This document shows positions 7,214 to 15,334 of a DNA stretch of 56,973 nt, in pieces (position 1 is the first letter of the stretch; each line of letters opens with the position of its first letter). Position numbers and translations under genes: made by a program. The stretch is taken from positions 1 to 56,973 of the forward strand of contig DASZRL010000057.1 of the NCBI GenBank assembly GCA_035549175.1, in the 5' to 3' direction. This DNA comes from DASTSN01 sp035549175. GTDB lineage: Bacteria > Bacteroidota > Bacteroidia > Chitinophagales > Chitinophagaceae. The notes under the pieces were generated by a model that was given only the letters and a program-made list of their open reading frames with translations, ran no database searches and had not been told where the DNA came from.

Positions 7214-8344
7214 TTAATCGGAACGGTAGGCCAGGATCTCCACCCGCCGGTTTCGCTGGCGGCCGGCCGGAGTCCGGTTGTCTGCGATGGGACGAAGGGC
7301 GCCCCAGCTGCGCGTAACCAGGACCCTTTCGGACTGCGGAAGGCGTTCGCGCAGGTAGCCCGCCACCGTTTCGGCGCGCTGGCGTGCCAGCAGGCGGTTC
7401 CCCTCGCCCGTCCCCGTACTGTCCGCATAGCCCTCAATGATCAGGGAGTCCAGGCGGGTCCCATGGAGTTGCTGGCAGAAGCTGTCCAGGATGGCATGGC
7501 TGGCAGGCTGCAACTGGTGTTGCCCGGTCGCAAACAGCAGGTCGGGCAGCACCAGGGTATCGATACGCCGGACCCTGGTGGGCGTGAGTGGGGGAGGTGC
7601 CGGCATCTTGTTCTGGGACCGGTAGAAGCGCACCAGACGGTCCAGGAACTCATGCCGTTCGTTCTGCTCGTACAGCCTGGTCCGGGTCAGCTGCCAGTCG
7701 TCGCATAACTGCTCCTGGGGGTCCAGGGGGCGCAGGGATACCTGGTCGATCAATACCAGGAAATGACTCTCCAGGGGAAGCCCGGTTTCCCCGTTGAGGT
7801 CCCTTCGGGCAAAGTTGCCGATGGCCAGGAAGCGCTCCTCCCCGGAGGCGGTATACTCCAGGCTGACCTGCTGCCATCCGGTGTCCTGGCGTGCAGGCGC
7901 GGCGGTACCGGCCCCCGCAAAGTAGGCGGAAGGCGTGATGGTCTGAAGCGGCCGCTTGTCAAAAAGAAAATCGTGCGGGGTGAACAGGATCCCGATGCTG
8001 TCCAGGATCGGCAGCCTTGCCTTCACGAAACAGGTGAACCGGTATCGGTGACCTTTGCGGAGCCCGCACAGCAGTTGGGTGCGGAGGTAGGTGCGCTGGT
8101 ACCTGGCACGGGTCCTGCCCGCCTCCAGGATCATGCTGTGGAGACCCTGGTAGGCCTGTCCCGCGTCCCGCAGGTAGGTACTAAACCCGCTGGAACTGCT
8201 GATCCAGGCTTCCGGCGCGCAGTTGACCTGGTATTCCGTGCAGATATTCTCATCCTCAAAATCGCCGTTGGCCAGCAAGTCCTGCCCCGCACCGCGGATG
8301 GTTCCCAGCAGCAGAATGAAAAGTATATGGAGGTTCCTGGGCAT
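7214..8344 (-). CDS. OmpA-family protein with N-terminal beta-sandwich-like domain
   Basis: A 376-residue exported protein. A signal peptide (ILFILLLGTIRGAGQ) precedes a domain of about 200 residues starting LLANGDFEDENICTEYQ, with two aromatic-rich strands and a closing LVLIDQVSLRPL. That pattern resembles the jelly-roll or carbohydrate-binding-like domains at the front of some Bacteroidota surface proteins. A linker follows, then a C-terminal OmpA domain from about residue 260, with SLIIEGYADSTGTGEGN, RAETVAGYL and the terminal RQRNRRVEI. OmpA domains bind peptidoglycan, so the protein may tie a ligand-binding domain to the cell wall. The ATG at 8344 is preferred over an in-frame TTG six bases upstream. 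It follows pepT after 17 bp. Confidence 0.82.
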   Translation of the reverse strand: MPRNLHILFILLLGTIRGAGQDLLANGDFEDENICTEYQVNCAPEAWISSSSGFSTYLRDAGQAYQGLHSMILEAGRTRARYQRTYLRTQLLCGLRKGHRYRFTCFVKARLPILDSIGILFTPHDFLFDKRPLQTITPSAYFAGAGTAAPARQDTGWQQVSLEYTASGEERFLAIGNFARRDLNGETGLPLESHFLVLIDQVSLRPLDPQEQLCDDWQLTRTRLYEQNERHEFLDRLVRFYRSQNKMPAPPPLTPTRVRRIDTLVLPDLLFATGQHQLQPASHAILDSFCQQLHGTRLDSLIIEGYADSTGTGEGNRLLARQRAETVAGYLRERLPQSERVLVTRSWGALRPIADNRTPAGRQRNRRVEILAYRSD

Positions 8345-8361
8345 ACGCAACGGGTAGGGGA

Positions 8362-9606
8362 TTAGTTGGTTTCGGTCCAGACCTGGACCAGTTGCACCAG
8401 CACTTCCACGGATTTCTGCATATCCTGGATGCTGACGTATTCGTGCTTCCCGTGGAAGGCCATTTCCCCGGTGAAGAGATCCGGACAGGGCAGGCCCATG
8501 AAGGAAAGCCGCGATCCGTCCGTGCCACCCCGGGCGCTTTCCTTGCGGAAGGTAACCCCCGCCCGGCGCATGGCCTCCTGTACGTTCGCCGTGATCCGGG
8601 GATGGCGGTCCACCACTTCCTTCATGTTGCGGTATTGTTCGGCCACCTCCAGGGTGAAGGAGGAACCCGGATAGCGGGCCACCGCCTCGCGCGCCGCCCG
8701 TTCCAGCTGCGCCGTATGGGAGGCCAGCCGGGTGCTGTCAAAGTCACGCACGATACAGCGGATCGTCGCCTTTTCGGCGATCCCTTCGACCTGGACGGGA
8801 TGGACAAATCCCTGGCGGCCTTCGGTCGACTCGGGAGAAAGTTCGTCGCGGGGGAGCAGGTCCAGGAAGGTGCCTGCCACCTTCAGGGCATTTACCAGTT
8901 TTCCTTTGGCATAACCGGGGTGGGCGCTCACCCCCAGGAAGGTCAGCGTCACCCCATCGGCACTGAAGGTTTCATCGGTGTAGGCTCCCCGGACACCCCC
9001 GTCCAGCGTGTAGCCGACATCGGCTCCAAGTTTCTGAAGGTCCACCTTGTCCACTCCCCGTCCTATTTCCTCATCCGGGGTGAACAGGACCTTAAGGGTC
9101 CCGTGGGGTACTTCGGGATGTTGCACCAGGTAGGTGACCAGATCCATGATGATGGCGATGCCCGCCTTGTCGTCGGCGCCCAGCAGGGTGGTCCCGGAGG
9201 CGGTTATCAGGTCCTCCCCGATTTTTTCCAGCAGGTAAGGGTGTTCACGGGGACTAATGACCTGGGCGGGGTCGTCCGGCAGGATAAGGTCCCGGCCGTC
9301 GTAATTCCGGTGCACGATCGGTCTGACCTCCGCACCGCTACAATCCGGTGAGGTATCCATGTGCGCGCAAAAGCAAAGGACCGGTACGGGGCCCTGCACG
9401 GTTGCCGGCAGGGTGGCGTACACATAGCCCCATTCATCCAGGTGGGCATCGGTCAGCCCGGTCTGCCTTAATTCTTGCACCAGCAGGTTGCCGAGGACTT
9501 TCTGTTTGGAGGTGGAAGGGGTGGTAGCGGAATGCGGATCACTCTGGGTATCCACCCGGACATAGCGCAGGAACCGGTCGGCCACGGTAAAGGAATACGT
9601 ATCCAT
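8362..9606 (-). CDS. pepT: Peptidase T (tripeptide aminopeptidase)
   Basis: A 414-residue M20B metallopeptidase that removes N-terminal residues from tripeptides in the cytoplasm. The dinuclear zinc ligands are visible in order: HMDTSPD, LLGADDKAGIA, the catalytic TPDEEIGRG, TLDGG and the C-terminal HGKHEYVS. GGTDGSRLSFMGLPCPDLFTG, the substrate-binding block, is present. Full length for the family. It heads a two-gene unit with the OmpA-like gene, an association more likely of position than of function. Confidence 0.94.
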   Translation of the reverse strand: MDTYSFTVADRFLRYVRVDTQSDPHSATTPSTSKQKVLGNLLVQELRQTGLTDAHLDEWGYVYATLPATVQGPVPVLCFCAHMDTSPDCSGAEVRPIVHRNYDGRDLILPDDPAQVISPREHPYLLEKIGEDLITASGTTLLGADDKAGIAIIMDLVTYLVQHPEVPHGTLKVLFTPDEEIGRGVDKVDLQKLGADVGYTLDGGVRGAYTDETFSADGVTLTFLGVSAHPGYAKGKLVNALKVAGTFLDLLPRDELSPESTEGRQGFVHPVQVEGIAEKATIRCIVRDFDSTRLASHTAQLERAAREAVARYPGSSFTLEVAEQYRNMKEVVDRHPRITANVQEAMRRAGVTFRKESARGGTDGSRLSFMGLPCPDLFTGEMAFHGKHEYVSIQDMQKSVEVLVQLVQVWTETN

Positions 9607-9640
9607 GCAGGGGTATGGTTTGCTGGTGACTAATGTACGG

Positions 9641-9684
9641 CAAAAAGAAAATGGATTGAGCCGGCCCGCGCCGGCTCAATCCAT
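9641..9684 (-). terminator. Rho-independent terminator of the FKBP gene
   Basis: A perfect 15-bp stem (9651-9665 with 9670-9684) closes a 4-nt loop and on the minus strand is followed by a T-rich tail TTTCTTTTTG. It sits 21 bases after the FKBP stop codon. Confidence 0.88.
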
Positions 9685-9705
9685 AATGACATATGACCCG
9701 ACCGG

Positions 9706-10161
9706 TCAGGGAAGTATAATCAGCGGACTGGCTCCATCAATTTCCACCACTTCGATATCAAAAATCAGGTCCTGTCCCGCCAGGGGGTGATTGGCATCCA
9801 GGGTGATCACATCGTCCTTTATCTCGGTCACGATTACCTGAAAATTCTGGCCCGATCCGTTACTCATCATCAGGGGCATCCCAACTTCAATTTCCATATC
9901 GGTCGGAAACCGGTCGCGGGGATACTCGATCATCATGTCGGGATTAACCGGTCCGTATGCGTCCTCGACCGGGATGTTAATCGTCTTTTTTTCCCCCACG
10001 GCCATACCCATGACGCCTTCGTCGAAACCTTTGATAACGGATCCGCTGCCTACTTCAAATTCCAGGGGTTCGCGGCCCTGGGAGGAATCAAAGGTCTCTC
10101 CGGATGTCAGGCGCCCGTGGTAATGAACCTTAACGGTATCGCCGCTCTTAACTTGTTGCAT
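9706..10161 (-). CDS. FKBP-type peptidyl-prolyl cis-trans isomerase (SlyD-like)
   Basis: A 151-residue FKBP of the SlyD/FkpB type. It opens with VKSGDTVKVHYHGRLTSGETFDSS and has EFEVGSGSVIKGFDEGVMGM, the FKBP core, followed by an inserted flap domain and a closing LDANHPLAGQDLIFDIEVV, the SlyD hallmark. It speeds proline isomerisation and has chaperone activity in the cytoplasm. The histidine-rich metal-binding tail of E. coli SlyD is absent. The ATG at 10161 is used because the fold begins immediately after it; the longer open frame upstream has no family match. A strong terminator follows. Confidence 0.92.
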   Translation of the reverse strand: MQQVKSGDTVKVHYHGRLTSGETFDSSQGREPLEFEVGSGSVIKGFDEGVMGMAVGEKKTINIPVEDAYGPVNPDMMIEYPRDRFPTDMEIEVGMPLMMSNGSGQNFQVIVTEIKDDVITLDANHPLAGQDLIFDIEVVEIDGASPLIILP

Positions 10162-10340
10162 AACGTGTGTTTTTAGTTGCCCTTTGGCCCTGCGCAACCC
10201 ATCGGCTGCCGCCTGGAAAAAGGAGTGAGAATTGGCCGGCAAGGTAGCCAAAAATCAGAACCCGCCCGCTGATTTTATTTCGTCCCAAAACGTTAATTTT
10301 TCAGAATTTCATGGCTTTAAAACCCCACTAAACCTGCCGC

Positions 10341-11576
10341 ATGAAGCAAGTCCTTTGGCTACTGTCCGCCTGCCTGATCCTGCATGCCAGCCCGTCCCGG
10401 GCACAAAGCAACCGGATCATTCCCGGAGCGGAACGCCTGGACGTCTACCTGCCGCTGCTGAAGGGCAAGCGGGTCGGCGTGTTTGCCAATCCCACCTCCC
10501 GGGTAGGGACCACGCACCTGGTGGATACCCTGCTGAAGCGCGGGGTCAGCGTCCGGCTCATCTTCGGCCCGGAACACGGTTTCCGGGGAACGGCCGACGC
10601 CGGGGAAACCGTGGGCAATGCCACGGACCCGGCAACCGGCATCCCGGTCATTTCCCTGTACGGGCATAAACAGCGGCCTTCTCCGCAGGACCTCGACAGC
10701 CTGGATGTGCTGGTATTTGATATCCAGGATGTCGGCGTGCGTTTCTATACGTATATCTCCTCGCTGCAGGAATTTTTGGAGGCCGCCCTGGAAAACCACA
10801 AACCCCTGCTGCTCCTGGACCGTCCCAACCCCAACGGGTTCTATGTGGATGGGCCCGTACTCGACCGACGATTCACCAGCTTTGTGGGCAAGCAACCCGT
10901 CCCCGTGGTATACGGGATGACCCTGGGGGAATATGCCCGGATGCTGATCGGGGAACACTGGCTGTCCCCGAAGGCCGATAGCGTGGCGAGGTACAATGTG
11001 ACGACCCGGCCCACGGCCGACACCCCCTTTCATTTCCTGGTGATCAAGTGCCTTCACTACACCCACCGGAGCCGGTATACCCTGCCGGTCCGTCCTTCAC
11101 CCAACCTGCCGGACATGCAATCGGTATACCTGTATCCGTCCACCTGTTTTTTTGAAGGGACGGTATGCAGCGAGGGCCGAGGCACAGACAAGCCCTTCCA
11201 GGTCTTCGGGCACCCGCTGCTACCCCATACCCTGTATGCCTTCACGCCCCGGCCCAATGAAGGCGCCCGGGCGAGCAAGCATTATTTCCAGACCTGTTAC
11301 GGATGGGATCTTTCCGGTTCCGTGGACCAGGTGCTTGGCGAGGTTGACAAGCGGGTCCAGATCAAATGGCTCGTGCAGGCGTACCGGCTGTTCCCGGGCA
11401 AGGACAGCTTCTTTCTTAAAAATGATCATTTCAACCTGCTGGCCGGCTCCGACGAGCTGAAGCGGCAGATCCGGGCCGGCTGGTCCGCGCAACAGATCCG
11501 GGCCTCCTGGGCTCCGGCCATCCGGGCCTTCAAACAAATCCGGCGCAGGTACCTGCTCTACCCGGATTTCGAATGA
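10341..11576 (+). CDS. namZ: Exo-beta-N-acetylmuramidase NamZ-like (DUF1343, GH171)
   Basis: A 411-residue exported protein of the DUF1343 family, to which NamZ, an exo-lytic beta-N-acetylmuramidase, belongs. A signal peptide (LWLLSACLILHASPSRAQS) is followed by LLKGKRVGVFANPTSRVG, RLIFGPEHGFRGTADAGE, VLVFDIQDVGVRFYTYISSL, LLLLDRPNPNGFYVDGPVLD and YGMTLGEYARMLIGE, all conserved blocks. It probably removes N-acetylmuramic acid from the ends of peptidoglycan fragments in the periplasm for cell-wall recycling. No MurNAc uptake or kinase genes are adjacent. Transcribed divergently from the FKBP gene. Confidence 0.9.
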   Translation: MKQVLWLLSACLILHASPSRAQSNRIIPGAERLDVYLPLLKGKRVGVFANPTSRVGTTHLVDTLLKRGVSVRLIFGPEHGFRGTADAGETVGNATDPATGIPVISLYGHKQRPSPQDLDSLDVLVFDIQDVGVRFYTYISSLQEFLEAALENHKPLLLLDRPNPNGFYVDGPVLDRRFTSFVGKQPVPVVYGMTLGEYARMLIGEHWLSPKADSVARYNVTTRPTADTPFHFLVIKCLHYTHRSRYTLPVRPSPNLPDMQSVYLYPSTCFFEGTVCSEGRGTDKPFQVFGHPLLPHTLYAFTPRPNEGARASKHYFQTCYGWDLSGSVDQVLGEVDKRVQIKWLVQAYRLFPGKDSFFLKNDHFNLLAGSDELKRQIRAGWSAQQIRASWAPAIRAFKQIRRRYLLYPDFE

Positions 11577-11671
11577 GGCTGCCGGTTGACAACAAATGAC
11601 TGTTAGTTGATTTTTTGCGGATTTCTTCACAGAATTCAGGGAAGAAATGACGAGGGTTAGGCCTGTCTTTA

Positions 11672-11708
11672 GCGGATTTTACGGAACTTCGCCATCCGTT
11701 AAAATCGC
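11672..11708 (+). promoter_or_regulatory. Hairpin immediately before leuC
   Basis: GCGGATTTTACGGA (11672-11685) pairs with TCCGTTAAAATCGC (11695-11708) with two single-base bulges and a 9-nt loop. The stem ends 4 nt before the leuC ATG, so it could limit ribosome access or act as a DNA dyad for a regulator. Confidence 0.4.
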
Positions 11709-11712
11709 CTTC

Positions 11713-13119
11713 ATGAGTCAGACACCAGTCACCCTGTTCGATAAAGTCTGGGATGCCCACGTGGTCCGCAAGATCCAGGATGGTCCCGATGTCCTGTTCA
11801 TCGACCGCCATTTCATTCACGAGGTCACCAGCCCCGTAGCCTTCCTGGGCCTGGAGCGCCGCGGCCTCCCGGTCCTCTTTCCAGAAAAGACCTTTGCAAC
11901 GGCGGACCATAACACCCCCACGATCAACCAGCATCTCCCGGTGCAGGATCCGCTGTCGGCAAACCAGTTGCGTGCCCTGGAAACCAATGCGGCGCGGTAC
12001 GGCATTTCCCACTGGGGGCTGGGCAATCCCAAGAACGGCATCGTGCATGTTGTGGGCCCTGAAAACGGGATCACCCTCCCGGGGATGACCATCGTGTGCG
12101 GGGATTCCCACACCTCCACGCACGGCGCCTTCGGTGCCATCGCATTCGGCATCGGCACCTCGGAGGTGGAAATGGTATTGTCCTCCCAGTGCATCATGCA
12201 GCCCAAACCCCAGAAAATGCGCATCATCGTGCAGGGTAGCCTTCAGCGGGGCGTTCTGCCAAAGGATGTCATCCTGTACATCATATCGCAGCTGACGGCT
12301 GCCGGCGCCACCGGGTATTTCGTGGAATATGCCGGTGAGGTGTTTGAGCAGATGAGCATGGAAGGCCGCATGACCGTGTGCAACATGAGTATCGAAATGG
12401 GAGCCCGGGGCGGCATGATCGCCCCCGACGAAAAAACCTTCCAGTATATCCGGGGCCGGGACCTGGCTCCCCGGGGAGCATCCTGGGATTCCCTGCTGGC
12501 CTACTGGAAGACCCTGAAAACGGATCCGGGGGCGTCCTTTGACAAGGAATATGTGTTTGAGGCCGCCGATATTGAGCCCATGATTACCTACGGCACCAAC
12601 CCGGGTATGGGCGTCGGCATCACTCAGCGGATACCCCGCTCAGCCCAGGAAGGCTCGGGCCAGGCCAGTTTTGAAAAATCCCTGAACTATATGGGATTCC
12701 ACCAGGATGATGCCCTGCTTGGCAAAAAGGTGGATTATGTATTTGTGGGAAGCTGCACGAACGGACGCATTGAAGATTTTCGCGCGTTTGCCTCCGTGGT
12801 GAAGGGTCGCCGGAAAGCCGATCATGTTACCGCCTGGATCGTACCGGGTTCCCATCAGGTTGAGCGGCAGATCCGTGAGGAAGGGATCCTGGACATCCTG
12901 ACTGCGGCGGGTTTCGAGCTTCGCCAGCCCGGCTGTTCCGCCTGCCTGGCCATGAATGATGACAAGATTCCTGCCGGCAAATATGCCGTCAGCACGAGTA
13001 ACCGGAATTTCGAGGGCCGACAGGGGCCCGGTGCCAGGACCCTGCTGGCCAGCCCCTTGGTGGCGGCGGCGGCGGCCGTGACCGGTGAGGTAACCGACCC
13101 CCGCACGCTGATCCAGTAA
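11713..13119 (+). CDS. leuC: 3-isopropylmalate dehydratase large subunit LeuC
   Basis: A 468-residue LeuC, normal length. With LeuD it isomerises 2-isopropylmalate to 3-isopropylmalate in leucine synthesis. It carries the aconitase-type [4Fe-4S] ligands: one cysteine in FVGSCTNGRIED and two in PGCSACLAMN. The substrate motifs TVCGDSHTSTHGAFG (here IVCGDSHTSTHGAFG) and SNRNFEGRQGPGARTLLASP are intact. The frame is open upstream to an ATG at 11647, but homology begins at MSQTPVTLFDKVWDAHVV. First gene of leuC-leuD-leuA-like-leuB, preceded by a hairpin. Confidence 0.96.
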   Translation: MSQTPVTLFDKVWDAHVVRKIQDGPDVLFIDRHFIHEVTSPVAFLGLERRGLPVLFPEKTFATADHNTPTINQHLPVQDPLSANQLRALETNAARYGISHWGLGNPKNGIVHVVGPENGITLPGMTIVCGDSHTSTHGAFGAIAFGIGTSEVEMVLSSQCIMQPKPQKMRIIVQGSLQRGVLPKDVILYIISQLTAAGATGYFVEYAGEVFEQMSMEGRMTVCNMSIEMGARGGMIAPDEKTFQYIRGRDLAPRGASWDSLLAYWKTLKTDPGASFDKEYVFEAADIEPMITYGTNPGMGVGITQRIPRSAQEGSGQASFEKSLNYMGFHQDDALLGKKVDYVFVGSCTNGRIEDFRAFASVVKGRRKADHVTAWIVPGSHQVERQIREEGILDILTAAGFELRQPGCSACLAMNDDKIPAGKYAVSTSNRNFEGRQGPGARTLLASPLVAAAAAVTGEVTDPRTLIQ

Positions 13120-13167
13120 ACGGAAAACCGGCTTGTAATACACAGCACGCTAAAAGATTATTTTGAC

Positions 13168-13764
13168 ATGGCCTACGACGCATTTACCATCCTTCGATCC
13201 ACCGCGGTGCCTCTGCCGATTGAAAACGTGGATACCGACCAGATCATCCCGGCCCGCTTCCTTAAGGCAACGGAGCGCAAGGGGTTTGGTGACAACCTGT
13301 TCCGTGACTGGCGCTACCAGCCGGATCAAACCCCCAAGAGGGACTTCGTCCTGAATAACCCGGTCTATGCGGGCCGCATACTGGTGGCCGGAAAAAATTT
13401 CGGCAGCGGCAGCAGCCGGGAACACGCGGCCTGGGCCATTTATGATTACGGATTCCGCTGCGTGGTGTCCAGTTTCTTTGCGGATATCTTCCGCAATAAC
13501 GCCCTGAACGTGGGTATCCTCCCCGTTCAGGTGAGCCCTTCCTTCCTGGACCGTATCTTCCGCGCGATCGAAGCGGACCCCCGGACCGAACTGGAGGTGG
13601 ACCTGCCTTCCCAGACGATCCGCATCCTGGCCACCGGTGAATCCGAATCCTTCGCGATCAACGGCTACAAGAAGAATAACCTGCTTAACGGGTTCGACGA
13701 CCTGGATTACCTGCAGGCGATGAAAGATGAAATCCGGTCCTTTGCCGCCCGGAGTCCCTATTAA
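13168..13764 (+). CDS. leuD: 3-isopropylmalate dehydratase small subunit LeuD
   Basis: A 198-residue LeuD, the small subunit of isopropylmalate isomerase. Typical motifs are VPLPIENVDTDQIIPARFLK near the start and LVAGKNFGSGSSREHAAWAI in the middle, which form the substrate-side lid over the LeuC iron-sulfur cluster. It starts 48 bp after leuC and ends 9 bp before the next gene, consistent with one transcript. Confidence 0.96.
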   Translation: MAYDAFTILRSTAVPLPIENVDTDQIIPARFLKATERKGFGDNLFRDWRYQPDQTPKRDFVLNNPVYAGRILVAGKNFGSGSSREHAAWAIYDYGFRCVVSSFFADIFRNNALNVGILPVQVSPSFLDRIFRAIEADPRTELEVDLPSQTIRILATGESESFAINGYKKNNLLNGFDDLDYLQAMKDEIRSFAARSPY

Positions 13765-13773
13765 GCCCGGATC

Positions 13774-15309
13774 ATGCCCCAGACACAACGATATATTGAA
13801 ATCATGGACACCACGCTGCGGGATGGCGAACAGACCAGCGGCGTATCCTTTTCGGCTACCGAAAAGCTGACCATTGCCCAGTTGCTGCTCACCGAAGTGA
13901 AGGTCGACCGTATTGAAATTGCCTCGGCCCGGGTGTCGGAGGGGGAATTCGAAGCGGTGCGTAAGATTACCAAGTGGGCCAAGGCCGCCGGTATGCTGAA
14001 CCGGGTCGAGGTGCTCACGTTCGTAGACGGGGACGTTTCCGTCAACTGGATGATGCGGGCCGGCGCCCGGGTCATGAACCTGCTTACCAAGGGATCCCTG
14101 AACCACCTCACGCATCAGCTGAAAAAGAAGCCTGAGCAGCATTTTGCCGATATCGCCGCCGTGATCCGGCTGGCGCGGCGTAAGGGAATCGAATGCAATG
14201 TTTACCTGGAGGACTGGAGTAACGGCATGCGCCATTCCCGGGAGTATGTGTTTCAGTTCCTGGACTTTCTGGTCAAGCAGCCGGTCCGGCGGATCATGCT
14301 GCCGGATACCCTGGGTATTTTAAGCCCCGAGGAAGTATTCGCCTTTGTCCGGGAAATCGTTACCCGGTACCCCCAGACCCATTTTGACTTCCATGGGCAC
14401 AATGACTACGACCTGGGAACGGCCAATGTGCTGGAGGCCATGAAGGCGGGCGCCCACGGCCTGCACCTTACGGTGAACGGTATGGGTGAGCGGGCTGGCA
14501 ACGCCCCCCTGGCCAGCGCCATTGCCGTCATGCATGATTTTATGCCGCAGGTCCGGTCCTCGGTAGTGGAAAAGTCGCTTTACCACGTCAGCAAAATCGT
14601 GGAGACCTTCTCGGGCATCCGCATACCCGCCAACAAACCCGTGGTCGGGGAAAACGTGTTCACCCAGACGGCGGGGATTCATGCTGACGGGGATAAAAAG
14701 AACAGGCTTTATTTCAGTGACCTGATGCCCGAACGGTTTGGCCGCCAGCGCAGGTACGCCCTGGGCAAGACCAGCGGTAAGGCAAACATTGAAAATAACC
14801 TGCAGCAACTCGGCATCCAGCTTTCGGAGGAAGATCTGCGCAAGGTAACCCAGCGGATCATTGAACTGGGCGACAAAAAGGAAGTGGTCACGCAGGCGGA
14901 CCTGCCCTATATCATTTCGGATATCCTGGACAGGAACAGTATTGAAGAAAAGGTTCTGATCGAAAATTATGTGCTGACACACTCCAAGGATCTGCATCCC
15001 TCCGTCACGCTGCGCATTTCCATCGAGGGGCAATCCTTTGAGGAACATGCCCAGGGGGACGGACAATACGATGCGTTCATGAATGCCCTGAAAAAGATTT
15101 ACCGGCAACGCAAACTGGAACTGCCTGTCCTGACCGACTATGCCGTGCGGATCCCGCCCGGTGGCAAGAGCGACGCCCTGTGCGAGACGGTAATTACCTG
15201 GTCGTACCAGGGCCGGGAGTTCAAGACCCGGGGCCTGGACAGTGACCAGACGGTCTCTGCCATCCAGGCCACCCAAAAGATGTTAAACATACTCCCTCCT
15301 GAATCCTGA
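13774..15309 (+). CDS. 2-isopropylmalate/citramalate synthase family protein
   Basis: A 511-residue acyltransferase of the LeuA/CimA/homocitrate synthase family. The catalytic domain opens with IMDTTLRDGEQTSGVSFSAT, has the metal-binding HFDFHGHNDYDLGTAN segment, LTVNGMGERAGNAPLAS and the VVGENVFTQTAGIHADG block. A C-terminal LeuA regulatory (dimerisation) domain of about 120 residues follows. The family condenses acetyl-CoA with a 2-oxoacid: 2-oxoisovalerate for leucine, or pyruvate for the citramalate route to isoleucine. The active-site NDYDLG differs from the usual NDxGLA of classical LeuA, so which substrate is used is uncertain. The position between leuD and leuB fits either role, since LeuBCD also process citramalate. 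Confidence 0.85.
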   Translation: MPQTQRYIEIMDTTLRDGEQTSGVSFSATEKLTIAQLLLTEVKVDRIEIASARVSEGEFEAVRKITKWAKAAGMLNRVEVLTFVDGDVSVNWMMRAGARVMNLLTKGSLNHLTHQLKKKPEQHFADIAAVIRLARRKGIECNVYLEDWSNGMRHSREYVFQFLDFLVKQPVRRIMLPDTLGILSPEEVFAFVREIVTRYPQTHFDFHGHNDYDLGTANVLEAMKAGAHGLHLTVNGMGERAGNAPLASAIAVMHDFMPQVRSSVVEKSLYHVSKIVETFSGIRIPANKPVVGENVFTQTAGIHADGDKKNRLYFSDLMPERFGRQRRYALGKTSGKANIENNLQQLGIQLSEEDLRKVTQRIIELGDKKEVVTQADLPYIISDILDRNSIEEKVLIENYVLTHSKDLHPSVTLRISIEGQSFEEHAQGDGQYDAFMNALKKIYRQRKLELPVLTDYAVRIPPGGKSDALCETVITWSYQGREFKTRGLDSDQTVSAIQATQKMLNILPPES

Positions 15310-15334
15310 TTCAGAATCTGAATAAAAACGTATC

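Noticed and set aside
11647..11712. 22-codon N-terminal extension of leuC from the ATG at 11647
   Set aside because: LeuC proteins begin at about MSQTPVTLFDKVWD; the extension has no homology and contains the hairpin.
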